From Candidatus Scalindua sp. (GTDB lineage: Bacteria; Planctomycetota; Brocadiia; Brocadiales; Scalinduaceae), in the NCBI GenBank assembly GCA_030748215.1, contig JASMMK010000006.1:1-42829 (forward strand): 42,829 nt of DNA, written 5' to 3'. Shown here piece by piece: positions 17,101 through 26,292 of the stretch. Below the pieces are notes generated by a model, which saw only the letters and a list, made by a program, of their open reading frames with translations, searched no databases and had not been told where the DNA came from. Position numbers and translations under genes: made by a program. Each line of letters opens with the position of its first letter. Position 1 is the first letter of the stretch.

Positions 17101-17696
17101 TATTAGTAGTAATTGACTTGATTGTACTATTAAGTCAAAATCTGGCGGGTAGTAATCGTCCAGGTTTCATGTTCGTTAATGTCTGTGAATAAATCGTAAG
17201 CGAAACGATCTAAGGAATACGAATTCGCAAATGTAGCACTTTAGTTAGCTGTATTTTATTTTGACGCTAATACATACCCACATGCATGCCTAGTATAGAT
17301 AAGCGAGGATCACTCGATACTGGTAAATTGCAAAACTTAAGAATACAAATTTCAAATTATAATTTCAGAAGAATAGAAATCTGATTATTTATAGCCTTAG
17401 ATTTCGTCAATGAGATTTGCCTATTATTTGGATTTTGGTACATACCTGAAAGAAAAAACTTTTGCTAAGTTTAATGCCAAAAAGAGTCAAAAAGTATTAT
17501 TAAGAGACTAGGTGAGTTTACAGTTTGTATTAATATGTGCTATAGTGCATTAAAATAACATTATTATATAAATTCTTACATATATTTTATCGAAATAGAA
17601 CTGTATTCATTTCATTCAAAGTGTTTGGTGTTGAAAACGCTTAAGATGGCTAATAGTCGTGATTCTTCTTAATTTATACTGCCAGTTATAAGTGTA

Positions 17697-17768
17697 ATTC
17701 TGTTTTAGCAATAAGTATGGCAGTTTCGCCACTGGTACATATAAGCCATAATATAGCTAAAACAGAAT
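17697..17768. repeat. Long nested inverted repeat between amt1 and glnK1
   Basis: Perfect 13-base arms ATTCTGTTTTAGC (17697-17709) and GCTAAAACAGAAT (17756-17768) enclose a second stem TATGGC (17716-17721) with GCCATA (17745-17750). The 72-base element has no T-tract after it and holds no ORF. It could be a small structured RNA, a miniature transposable element or a regulator-binding region. It sits in the 1.5-kb stretch 17101-18600, which otherwise contains only a doubtful 128-codon ORF and two terminator-like hairpins. Confidence 0.55.
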
Positions 17769-18334
17769 CGGCTCAAATATTGCACTGATGTTTGTAAGGA
17801 CCTGAACTTGCACGACTTAAGATATTTTTGTATGTGCTGTTTCCTATTGGTATATGTATTGCTGTACTGTATTCTTTAGTTTTTTGTTATTAGAGCATAG
17901 TTTTCTGTTTGTATTTAACTGTTTGAGTTTTTATTTGAAATTACTTTTTTTTGAAGAAAATGTATGAATAAGTCCGTGGAATCGATACCAAATGTCAAAT
18001 TAACGACAATAATAAATCATTCAGAAGAAAATAATGATTTGTTCTTGGCAGGGTACAGTAGCTTGCTGGTGAATAGTGATTCAAGGGCTGCGAGGGATTT
18101 TTATTTACTTTTGATAGTATATGTAAATTATTTTTGTGTTCCTGTATTTTCTTTCGTTTTTAAGAGTTTATGTGCATTGAGAAGTAGCATTCGATGCAAA
18201 TTAAGTGAAATTACGAGAGTTGCAGATATGGCAATTACTTTTCTTATGGTGGACAAAAAGTATATTACATTACTGCCATTTTCACGAACAAAACAGGTAG
18301 AATATAATTTATTATCAAGCAATATATATAGAAG

Positions 18335-18378
18335 AACCGTGTTGCTATAGATCGGCTATGGCAACACGGTTTTTTTAT
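18335..18378 (+). terminator. Strong intrinsic terminator upstream of glnK1
   Basis: A 16-base stem, AACCGTGTTGCTATAG (18335-18350) with CTATGGCAACACGGTT (18356-18371, one G-T pair), a five-base loop and a run of T's. No convincing gene ends here: the only ORF running into it (17964-18350) has an unconvincing composition. It therefore ends either a non-coding transcript from the 17.1-18.3 kb region or a fast-evolving small gene. Confidence 0.88.
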
Positions 18379-18450
18379 TAGTTTTAGATAAATGGCATAA
18401 ATGTTGAATTTGTATATTACCGACATTAGAAGATTAGATATATTTTTTTG

Positions 18451-18498
18451 TGCCCAATAGTGTCTCAAGCCTCTGGATAAGTATTTGGGCAGTTTTTT
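18451..18498 (+). terminator. Terminator- or attenuator-like hairpin in the glnK1 leader
   Basis: TGCCCAA (18451-18457) pairs with TTGGGCA (18485-18491), followed directly by GTTTTTT. The loop is long (27 bases) and can fold further. It lies 112 bases before the glnK1 start and 73 bases after the previous terminator, so it could act as a conditional attenuator of glnK1-amtB2. Confidence 0.5.
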
Positions 18499-18610
18499 AG
18501 TTTTGAGATGAGGTTGACCTTATTGGCTGAAAGAAGGGGGGGGGATTTATTAATCGGTAGTATGAATTGTATTCTTTTATTATTTAATGCGTTAATAGGA
18601 GGTGGCTGTA

Positions 18611-18949
18611 ATGAAAAGAGTTGAAGCAATTATCAGGGATGAAAAACTATGTGGCGCTAAGGAAGCATTAAAAGCCCTTGGAGTTGCAGGTATGACAGTT
18701 ACTGAAGTAAAAGGGCACGGTGCTCAGAAAGGTATTACTGAAGTGTATCGTGGTAGGCAGTATTCTGTAGATCTGCTGCCGAAAATTAAGATTGAAGCAA
18801 TTGTTGATGATAATGATGTAAAAAAGGTAACTGATGCTATTTGTGAAGTATCAAGAACCGGTAGTATTGGAGATGGAAAGATATTTATTTCAGGCGTGGA
18901 AGACTGCATTCGTATAAGAACAGGCGAAGCAGGAGCAAAAGCAATTTAA
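18611..18949 (+). CDS. glnK: Nitrogen regulatory protein PII (GlnK1)
   Basis: 112-residue trimeric signal protein that reads 2-oxoglutarate and ATP/ADP and plugs the Amt pore when nitrogen is plentiful. The T-loop runs KGHGAQKGITEVYRGRQYSVDLLPK with Tyr46 and the uridylylation residue Tyr51 both present. The B- and C-loop motifs RTGSIGDGKIF and RIRTGE are intact. ATG 18611 is chosen over the upstream GTG 18602 because AGGAGG ends nine bases before it. amtB2 follows by about 80 bases, the classical glnK-amtB arrangement. Confidence 0.96.
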   Translation: MKRVEAIIRDEKLCGAKEALKALGVAGMTVTEVKGHGAQKGITEVYRGRQYSVDLLPKIKIEAIVDDNDVKKVTDAICEVSRTGSIGDGKIFISGVEDCIRIRTGEAGAKAI

Positions 18950-19030
18950 CATTTTTTTATAGAAATGTGAATAAATTGTTAACGTGTTTAGTTTAAATGA
19001 AAAGTTTGTTAACAAAAGGAGGTTACGCGG

Positions 19031-20362
19031 ATGCGAAAGTTTAGTTATATTTCTATTTTGATGATGGTCTTTATGGTGGTAGCATCCCAGACGGGATGGG
19101 CAGATGATGCTGCTCTAGATACAGGTGACAATTCCTGGATTCTTACATCTTCTGCACTGGTGCTCCTCATGACACCTGGTCTTGCATTCTTTTATGGAGG
19201 TATGAGCTCTGTAAAAAATATAAACAACATGATTATGATGGTCTTTCTATGCATGGCTATAATCAGTGTTCAGTGGGTATTCTGGGGATATACCCTTTCA
19301 TTCGGCCCTGATTGTGGAAGCTTTGTAGGTGGTTTAGGTATGTTAGGTTTACATGGCATTACACCTGATTCACTCTCTGGTACGTTGTCAGAATATACGT
19401 TTGTCGCGTTCCAGGCCACGTTTGCTATCATTACTGTTGGTCTTATACTAGGTGCCGTTGAGGGACGCATGAGGTTTAACGCATGCATGCTGTTTATTCC
19501 TCTTTGGGCAACTGTCTGCTATGATCCTGTTTGCCATTGGGTATGGGGTGGTGGTTGGGCCGGTAACATGGGTATACTTGACTTTGCCGGTGGAACAGTT
19601 GTTCATATCAACTCTGCTGCTGCTGCGCTTGCTCTCTGCTTAATGCTTGGGAAACGTAAAACTGCAAATATCAGACCTCCTGCAAATGTACCTATGATAG
19701 CTCTTGGTGCAGGTTTGCTTTGGTTTGGTTGGTTCGGATTTAATGCAGGTAGTGAGTTAGCTGCTGATGGTAGAGCTGCATTCGCATGGGTTATTACAAA
19801 CACTGCTGCTGCGACTGCTGCCTTTACGTGGGTTGTTGTTGAGTGGATGCATCGAGGAAAACCAACACTGCTTGGCTTGGCCTCTGGTGCTGTTGCAGGT
19901 TTGGTTGCTATAACTCCAGCAGCCGGATTTGTTGGACCATTGGGTTCAGTTCAAATAGGTATTATGTCTGGTGTAGGTTGCTATTTTGCAGCTGTTAAGA
20001 TGAAAGAAGCTATTGGATATGATGACGCATTAGACGTTGTTGGTGTACATGGAGTTGGTGGAACAATAGGAGCATTTGCTACAGGACTTTACTGTACTAA
20101 GTTTGTTATGGGTCCTGATGGTGTTGATGGTTTGTTCATTGGATGGAGTGCCGAGGGTGCTAACCAATTGGGCTTGCAATGTGTAGGGTTCCTTGCTACT
20201 TGGGCTTATACATTTGTAGTAACCATTATTGTCTGCTTAATTGTTAAATACACAACAGGTTTAAGAACTACTGAAGCGCAAGAGGATGCAGGTCTTGATC
20301 TGTCGCTACATGCTGAAGCTGGTTATCACTTAGAAACTGAACCAGTAGGTACTTTAAAGTAA
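19031..20362 (+). CDS. amtB: Canonical ammonium transporter AmtB2
   Basis: 443 residues with a signal peptide (to about GWA-DD, residue 25) and 11 membrane helices. All textbook residues are visible: FQATF (Phe107 equivalent), HWVWGGGW (Trp148), LDFAGGTVVHINS (Asp160, His168), WFGFNAGS (Phe215, Ser219) and VVGVHGVGG (His318). The cytosolic tail GLRTTEAQEDAGLDLSLHAEAGY is the PII-binding, gating-coupled C-terminus. AAAGGAGG precedes the ATG at a good distance. It conducts ammonium across the cytoplasmic membrane (or, in anammox cells, possibly an inner compartment membrane) under GlnK1 control. A terminator follows. Confidence 0.96.
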   Translation: MRKFSYISILMMVFMVVASQTGWADDAALDTGDNSWILTSSALVLLMTPGLAFFYGGMSSVKNINNMIMMVFLCMAIISVQWVFWGYTLSFGPDCGSFVGGLGMLGLHGITPDSLSGTLSEYTFVAFQATFAIITVGLILGAVEGRMRFNACMLFIPLWATVCYDPVCHWVWGGGWAGNMGILDFAGGTVVHINSAAAALALCLMLGKRKTANIRPPANVPMIALGAGLLWFGWFGFNAGSELAADGRAAFAWVITNTAAATAAFTWVVVEWMHRGKPTLLGLASGAVAGLVAITPAAGFVGPLGSVQIGIMSGVGCYFAAVKMKEAIGYDDALDVVGVHGVGGTIGAFATGLYCTKFVMGPDGVDGLFIGWSAEGANQLGLQCVGFLATWAYTFVVTIIVCLIVKYTTGLRTTEAQEDAGLDLSLHAEAGYHLETEPVGTLK

Positions 20363-20446
20363 GCATGTATTGACTTTGTTGTGTCAGTCATAAACCGTTG
20401 GTTCTTACGTGATATATTTAGTACGTTGGAATTAATGGGAATTGAG

Positions 20447-20487
20447 AGGCGTTGGCTATTCTTATAATAGTCAGCGCCTTTTTTTTT
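20447..20487 (+). terminator. Rho-independent terminator of glnK1-amtB2
   Basis: AGGCGTTGGCTATT (20447-20460) pairs with AATAGTCAGCGCCT (20466-20479, one G-T pair), loop CTTAT, then nine T's. The convergent small gene on the other strand ends inside the hairpin. Confidence 0.9.
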
Positions 20488-20938
20488 CGGAAAGGAATTT
20501 AAAACCTCTCAGGTTGTAATTGCAAGTAGGGCATTTCCTAATAAAGAGATACATAACACAAAGGAAAATTGCCCACAACCCTGCAGTAAACAAAGCTAAT
20601 ACTATATCTGCAAAGTCTAATTTATGAAGCCTCTTTGGAACTACAGCTTTTTCACAATATGGGCAGAAAGTTTTTTCAGGGTGTTTTGTTGGTGAGGACT
20701 GTGCTTGACGAGTTTTACTCCTATTTTGTTCAGGAATTATGTCGGTAACTTTGAGGTTTAAGAGTTTAAACCAGTTGCGTTTAGCAAAAAATATTTTGTA
20801 TTTTCTTGCTGCATAGAGATCGATTCGAAAACCTATAGTGTTGTGATATCTGTTATGTTTATTTATAAGGATGCGTTCAGGATCTTTAACGAGATTCTTT
20901 ATTTTACCAATAAAAATATTGAATTTGTTCATGATCAT
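20471..20938 (-). CDS. Hypothetical membrane-associated zinc-finger protein, LITAF-like layout
   Basis: 155 residues, basic N-terminal half without recognised domain. The C-terminal half has CPYC (about residue 92), then 25 hydrophobic residues (FADIVLALFTAGLWAIFLCVMYLFI), then CPTCNYNLRG. Two CPxC knuckles on either side of a hydrophobic stretch is the layout of LITAF-like domains, which bring the knuckles together on one face of the membrane around a zinc ion. This is a pattern comparison only. The stop codon lies inside the amtB2 terminator. No clear ribosome site was seen; the ATG six bases inside is also possible. Confidence 0.6.
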   Translation of the reverse strand: MIMNKFNIFIGKIKNLVKDPERILINKHNRYHNTIGFRIDLYAARKYKIFFAKRNWFKLLNLKVTDIIPEQNRSKTRQAQSSPTKHPEKTFCPYCEKAVVPKRLHKLDFADIVLALFTAGLWAIFLCVMYLFIRKCPTCNYNLRGFKFLSEKKRR

Positions 20939-21151
20939 ATTTGGTATGCATTAAAGGGATCATTGCTAGAAGATGTTTGGTGTGTAAAGAGATCAAAATA
21001 TACAATTTTGTATCTATTGAGAATAGATATATCTCTGTTTGATGATAATATTTGAATGCAGAAAACATGCAAGGACATCTGCAATATTACAACTACTAAC
21101 AGTGCAATTGTCTCTTTTTCATGTCAGCCATTTTTAATTTAAATTAGTATG

Positions 21152-21982
21152 TTATATACTTGCAAGCTCGCTTTTTAATTTTTCTACAGAAGGTATCCTG
21201 TTTGAAGGTTCTTCCTCCAGAAGTCCTAATGTTATTTCATTTAATTTTTTAGGGACTGCGCTGTTAATCTCTATCAGAGACTCGCTGGGTTGTGATTTAA
21301 TTTTACCTGTTAGTACTTCGAATAGAATCAAGCCCATTGTATATAAATCGGTCTTACCATCAAGTTTTATCTGTTCCAGAACAGCCTTTTCGCCTTTTTC
21401 ATCTGTAACATCCTTTAATAAGTTATTCATCTGCCTTTGCTCCGGTGATGCATATTCAACAGTTAAGCCATTAATAAGTTCGCCAGCTTTAATAGAGAGT
21501 TCTAAATCGATCAAGCCTACTATTCCAGTGTCCGAGTTCAGAATTAGATGGCCTGGTTTAATGTCAGCATGGACATACCCTTGTGAATGTAGATATTGCA
21601 AAGGTTCCGCAGTACTTGCAATATACTTTATTACGTTCTCAATCTCACTGGAATCAGGCACACCTTTCTGCTTGTAGTACTCAACTAAATCCTCACCTTC
21701 AAAGTTTTGTAACACAATGTAATACTCGTTCAGTACAAGTTTATCGTCTTTGAATAATTCACCTCTACCAGTGCCAGACTCATATCGTTTTGGAATCTGT
21801 GGATGTGAGAAATTTTTCAAAACTTCATATTCTCTATCATAGCTGTAAGTAGGCGAGTATTTCATTCCCCATTCTCTGTTTCCAGGATTAATCAGGATGC
21901 CATAATTTGCCCTGTGGCCAGGTCTGTACTTAAAATCTTCAAATTCGTAATTTCCTAATTTGTACATATTTTTTTCTTTCAA
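21152..21982 (-). CDS. Atypical protein kinase-like protein 1
   Basis: 276 residues with a Hanks-type kinase fold but altered active-site motifs. Lys41 (WGMKYSP) and a following Glu (51 or 53) can form the usual salt bridge. The catalytic loop is HADIKPGHLIL (H138, D140, K142), where the magnesium-binding Asn is His145. DFG is DLE (159-161). SPE (179-181) replaces APE, and DLYTMGLILFEVLTG is the F-helix motif. There is no Gly-rich loop. It is cotranscribed with amt3, 65 bases downstream of it. A paralogue with the same odd motifs lies at 26293 beyond the transporter genes, so the changes are selected rather than random. It may be an active atypical kinase or a pseudokinase. Confidence 0.82.
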   Translation of the reverse strand: MKEKNMYKLGNYEFEDFKYRPGHRANYGILINPGNREWGMKYSPTYSYDREYEVLKNFSHPQIPKRYESGTGRGELFKDDKLVLNEYYIVLQNFEGEDLVEYYKQKGVPDSSEIENVIKYIASTAEPLQYLHSQGYVHADIKPGHLILNSDTGIVGLIDLELSIKAGELINGLTVEYASPEQRQMNNLLKDVTDEKGEKAVLEQIKLDGKTDLYTMGLILFEVLTGKIKSQPSESLIEINSAVPKKLNEITLGLLEEEPSNRIPSVEKLKSELASI

Positions 21983-22047
21983 AACGAGTTGAATATTTAC
22001 TTATTCAAATTTGATTTACAAAGCCGTCTCGTACATATGGATTAACA

Positions 22048-23469
22048 TCAATTGAAGCCAGGATAGCATGGAATTCCGTGTTCATAAAGATCGATACCAG
22101 TGTTTTCTTCTCCTACAGGTACTCTTAGTCCGACTGTTTTCTTTAATATATAGAATAGAATATAACCCGTCCCTAATGCCCATATCAAAAGAACTACACA
22201 ACCAATGAACTGTGATAACAGCTGCCATCCTGAACCCATAATTAGTCCCTTAACGCCAAGATAAGAACCATCGGCAAAGATACCTACTGAAAGTAATCCC
22301 CAAAGTCCATTTGCTCCGTGGACAGAGATTGCACCGACAGGATCATCTATTCTCAGCCTGACTTCTATAAAGTGCAAGCTCTCTCTCAGAATGATAACAG
22401 CGATTAGACCGATAACGACGGCTGCCCAGTGTGATACATAAGCGCCAGAGGCAGTTATCGCTACGCAACCAGCCAGAGTGCCATTACATGCCATAACTAT
22501 GTCAAATTTTCCGGTGTCATAGTATGTGATGTACATAAGTGCCACACCCCCAGTACATGCTGAAAGGAAGGTGTTTGCCGCAATTATTGAAACCCTGAGA
22601 TCAGTTGATCCTAATGTGCTTCCCGCATTAAATCCAAACCATCCAAACAGCAGGAATAGGGTTCCCAATACTACAAAAGAAAGGTTGTGGCCATGAAACA
22701 TATTTGAAGTGCCGTCAGGGTTGTACTTGCCGAATCTAGGACCGATTTTCCATGCACCGATAAACGCTATTAAGCCTCCAATTCCATGGACGACACCTGA
22801 TCCCGCAAAATCTATCATCCCTGAACCGAACGGAAGTCTTGACAGCCAGCCGCCTCCCCAGACCCAGTGGCCGTATATTGGATAAATAATGCCACATAGA
22901 GTCGCACTACAAATTATATGGGTATTGAACTTAATTCGTTCAGCAACAGCACCAGCCACAATTGTACAGGCGGCAGCAGAAAACATCATTTGAAACAACC
23001 ACAAACTAGACGTTGAGTAGTCATATGAGCTAAAAGAGAGGAAGAACCCACTATATCCGATAAGCATATTTCCGGCGTCGAGTCCATAGGCCAGAAAGGA
23101 TCCTCCAAACATGAGCGCAAAACCAAATATCCAGAAGATCAGCCCTCCAACGCAAAAATCCATAAAACTCATTGTCAGGTAGTTTAAAGTGTTTTTCTGT
23201 TGCAGAAAACCCGCGCCTCGAAAAGCAAATCCCGCTTGCATATTAAAAATGAGAAATCCGCAAAGCAATGTCCATGCAAGATCAATAGATACTTTGACCC
23301 CTGTCACATCAATAATTTCATCAGAATGAACCGAATAATTACTGGCTATATCAGCGGCACCAGCTGCGTGAAAAGCAACAAATAAAATACAGAACATGGT
23401 GACAGGAGTAACTATGTACCGATGTGTCGCTTGTCTTAATAAACTATGTATATTTATTCTGTTCAGCAT
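22048..23469 (-). CDS. Ammonium transporter Amt3
   Basis: About 473 residues from the ATG at 23469; a TTG at 23511 would add 14. There is an N-terminal hydrophobic segment (TPVTMFCILFVAFHAAGAAD), then 11 helices. Pore residues are conventional: LFQMMF (Phe107 equivalent), HWVWGGGWL, IDFAGSGVVHGIGG (first His), WFGFNAGST (Phe215 equivalent) and AISVHGANGLWG (second His). The tail reads GLRVPVGEENTGIDLYEHGIPCYP, sharing the HGxxCYP ending with Amt1 and Amt4 but not AmtB2, so these three form a subgroup. It is separated from glnK2 by a terminator and followed by the kinase-like gene on the same strand. Confidence 0.93.
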   Translation of the reverse strand: MLNRINIHSLLRQATHRYIVTPVTMFCILFVAFHAAGAADIASNYSVHSDEIIDVTGVKVSIDLAWTLLCGFLIFNMQAGFAFRGAGFLQQKNTLNYLTMSFMDFCVGGLIFWIFGFALMFGGSFLAYGLDAGNMLIGYSGFFLSFSSYDYSTSSLWLFQMMFSAAACTIVAGAVAERIKFNTHIICSATLCGIIYPIYGHWVWGGGWLSRLPFGSGMIDFAGSGVVHGIGGLIAFIGAWKIGPRFGKYNPDGTSNMFHGHNLSFVVLGTLFLLFGWFGFNAGSTLGSTDLRVSIIAANTFLSACTGGVALMYITYYDTGKFDIVMACNGTLAGCVAITASGAYVSHWAAVVIGLIAVIILRESLHFIEVRLRIDDPVGAISVHGANGLWGLLSVGIFADGSYLGVKGLIMGSGWQLLSQFIGCVVLLIWALGTGYILFYILKKTVGLRVPVGEENTGIDLYEHGIPCYPGFN

Positions 23470-23647
23470 TGTATTAATAGTAAATTTGTATTTCAGCACA
23501 TTAGAGTACAAACATGTAACTAACTAATAGAAAAGGTAAAACAAAAAAAGTATGATGAATTTATTACATCATAATAGTAGGAATGATAACATTTTCTTTA
23601 GTAAGAGTAAATGCGAAATTGGAGGAAAAAACAGGGGGGGTAAATAC

Positions 23648-23710
23648 AAAAGGAGACCAGTGCTATATCGATATCACTATGCTATGTGATTCGAGACAGC
23701 ACTGGTCTCC
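23648..23710 (-). terminator. Terminator of the minus-strand amt4-glnK2 unit
   Basis: GGAGACCAGTGCT pairs with AGCACTGGTCTCC (plus coordinates 23652-23664 and 23698-23710), a perfect 13-base stem with an inner ATCAC/GTGAT stem in the loop. On the minus strand it is followed by TTTTG. It lies about 55 bases after the glnK2 stop. Confidence 0.8.
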
Positions 23711-23765
23711 ATTATTAAAAACAATTAAAAGTCAATAAATTTCAGTTTTTTTGCAAATAATTGTA

Positions 23766-24104
23766 TTAAATTGCTGTATCACCCTGTTCACCAGTACGAA
23801 TTCTATACACGTTTGAGATTTCAGATACAAATATCTTTCCGTCTCCAATACTTCCTGTCCGCGATTCGTCTACAATGGTCTGAACAACCTGTTCAACAGC
23901 GTCATCTGAAACAACAAGCTCAATTTTAATCTTTGGCAGTAGATCTACTCGGTATCTTTTTCCTCTCCAGACTTCACTTACCCCTTTCTGGTTGCCATGG
24001 CCTTTCATTTCTGCAACTGACATTCCGCCATAGCCTTTCTCTGTAAGCGCATCCTTGATGATATCAAACTTTTCGGGACGAATTATTGCTTCTATCTTTT
24101 TCAT
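23766..24104 (-). CDS. glnK: Nitrogen regulatory protein PII (GlnK2)
   Basis: 112-residue PII protein. T-loop KGHGNQKGVSEVWRGKRYRVDLLPK keeps Tyr51, but position 46 is Trp rather than Tyr. RTGSIGDGKIF and RIRTGEQGD complete the ATP and 2-oxoglutarate sites. A strong ribosome site AAGGAGG lies eight bases before the ATG. It is paired with the broken amt4 gene 93 bases upstream on the same strand, so its original partner is probably lost and it may now serve Amt3 or Amt1. Confidence 0.96.
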   Translation of the reverse strand: MKKIEAIIRPEKFDIIKDALTEKGYGGMSVAEMKGHGNQKGVSEVWRGKRYRVDLLPKIKIELVVSDDAVEQVVQTIVDESRTGSIGDGKIFVSEISNVYRIRTGEQGDTAI

Positions 24105-24197
24105 AAAGTATTCCTCCTTCGATCAAAAACATTTCCAAAATATTTATTTTAAAGAATAAAATCATAAGCTTGATACGTTCTACTGTTCCTTGCTATG

Positions 24198-25753
24198 TTA
24201 TTTCCCTCTTGGTTTGGCATATATCCACCTGCCAAGCTTATCAGAATAAATCTTCTCTCTACTTGCGTCCTTTGCCATAGATTCTTCCAGTATAGCCATG
24301 TCTCTATGAACAGTCTCTTCTACATCTGCTGTGCCTATCTGTGACGTAAGCTCAGATTGTGCAGGGTAGCATGGTGAACCATGTAAGTGTATATCAACAC
24401 CTTCATATTCAACCAATTCAGAGACACGAAGACCAAAGGTTACTTTGAGTATAAAAAACAACAGTGATCCACAAGCAAATGCCCATGCCATCGCAGTTCC
24501 CGCGCCGATAACCTGTGCCTTCATCTGATCAACTCCTCCAACGATCCATCCGCTTACACCTCCGTATGTACCGTCCGCGAATATGCCAATTGCAAGCATA
24601 CCCCAGATTCCATTAGCACCATGTACAGCAACAGCGCCAAGTGGATCGTCAATTTTAAGTTTAGATTCAACAAAAATAACGTGCCACACATAATAGCTCC
24701 AGCCAGAATACCAATAGTTACTGCAGCCCATGGTGGAACATACGCGCAAGGTCCGGTTATAGCAACTAGTCCGCCAAGTGCACCGTTACATGCCATACCG
24801 AGATCTACGAATCCAAATGCGATCCATGATACGAAGATCACAAGAGCTGCACCACCTGCTGCACCCAGGAATGCATTAGTCGCAACAACAGAAATTCTCA
24901 AGTCTGTTGCGCCTAGTGTACTACCGGAATTGAATCCGAACCAACCAAATGCCAAAAGCAATGTTCCCACAACTACCAGTGTAAGGTTGTGACCAGGGAT
25001 CGCATTTGCAGTTCCATCCGGATTAAATTTGTTTTTTCTAGGTCCAAGGAAAGCAGCGCCTACCAGAGCAAGCATGCCACCTACAGTATGTACTACAGCA
25101 GATCCTGCGAAATCAACACATCCTGCACCATATGGTAAGCTTCCTAACCAGCCTCCACCCCACATCCAGTGGCCATACACCGGATAAATTATTCCGCATA
25201 CAAAAACGCTGTAAACCACGTATGGCGCAAACTTCATTCTTTCCGCAACCGCACCTGCAATGATAGTAACTGCCTTGGTACAAAATACCATCTGGAAAAG
25301 CCAAAGCATAACAGTTTGAACATCATAACTGTCGCCAGCAAGGAAGAACCCACTGTATCTCATAAACCAATTACCGTCTTCCAGACCCGGTGCTGCCATA
25401 GAGCCGCCAAACATAACTGCAAAACCACACATCCAGAAAAGAAGTGCTCCCACGGTACCATCAACGAAACAGTGTGCCATGTAGCCAAGCATATTTTTGG
25501 ATTGAAGGAACCCTCCAAGCAATGCAAAACCTGATTGCATTGAGAATACCAGGAATGCTGCAACAAGGGTCCATGTGAAATTGATGGAATATTTTAACCC
25601 GTCAATGCTGTCGGAATAAGTGGCCTCGCCACTTATTCCGACAGCAAACACGATCTTAGAGCTAAAATAAAGCAGTCATGATACGCTTACAATAAAACAG
25701 ACTACATTCAGCCATTTCATGTTACCACGCGACTTATTAAACAATAAATTCAT
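24198..25753 (-). pseudogene. Ammonium transporter amt4, broken by a stop codon and a frameshift
   Basis: Reading from ATG 25753, which has GGAGGGGGG just upstream, the frame gives MNLLFNKSRGNMKWLNVVCF, and a TGA at codon 26 (25678-25676) falls inside the signal peptide; translation would resume as LLYFSSKIVFAVGISG. The rest is a full Amt until GAIMCGTLF, where a run of five A's on the plus strand (24672-24676) is one short. A sixth would restore LFFVESKLKIDDPLGAVAVHGANG. Pore residues are conventional (LFQMVF, HWMWGGGW, VDFAGSAVVHTVGG, WFGFNSGST). The C-terminus has an extra 50-residue tail after HGSPCYPAQ. Two separate lesions argue for a decaying gene, though either could be a sequencing error. 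Confidence 0.85.
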
Positions 25754-26292
25754 CTATCCCCCCTCCAAAGAATAAATTAAAAAATCTACCAGCATACTCG
25801 TGTGCCAGTGAAACAAGGTTAACATTATACGCTAGTTAGGTACTAATGTTAATAAAAAAATTACTATTTATAAGAGCTTGTTTAAATGGTCTAACAATGA
25901 GTTTCTTCTCATTTATCTATCAAGAAGTATTTAACAATATGGTCTTTTGATAGAAGAATAGTGTTATTAATCATTTTGCAAAACAATCGATATTGCACAA
26001 TACTCAAGGAAGAAATTAGCATAAAAGTCTGTAAATTATTTAAATACCAATCCCACTTCATTTTGTTTTTATATTAATTATTATTTTTTACGACTTGCAT
26101 CTTATTGAATTTTGTTGTATCTATACTAAGCGATTTTCGGAGCTGCGACCTTCTGGTTGCGTGACTTACGTGAGTTTTACAATACTCAACAGATCGTGCA
26201 GAAGTGTAAATTTAGCCTTTGTCTACTATAAATTACATGCTATAACCCTTGACTAAATTGCATTAAAATTAATACTAACCTGAATTAATGTT
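25754..26292. other. Divergent intergenic region between amt4 and kinase-like gene 2
   Basis: 539 AT-rich bases holding the control regions of two divergent units. I see no ORF or terminator. On the minus strand CTGGCACACGAGTATGC (about 25791-25807) resembles a sigma-54 site, but its GG and GC are 11 bases apart rather than 10. On the plus strand TTGACT near 26249 could be a -35 box for the kinase gene, without a good -10 match. Confidence 0.4.

Noticed and set aside
17964-18350. 128-codon ORF upstream of glnK1
   Set aside because: No ribosome site, odd residue mix, no family resemblance, and its end coincides with a terminator stem; kept only as part of the non-coding stretch.
20843-21055. 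70-codon plus-strand ORF opposite the hypothetical zinc-finger gene
   Set aside because: Antisense to a more convincing protein, no ribosome site and low-complexity composition.
25791-25807. Sigma-54-like site upstream of amt4 on the minus strand (TGGCAC...TATGC)
   Set aside because: The GG and GC are 11 bases apart instead of the strictly kept 10, and the -12 box is poor; at best a decayed site.
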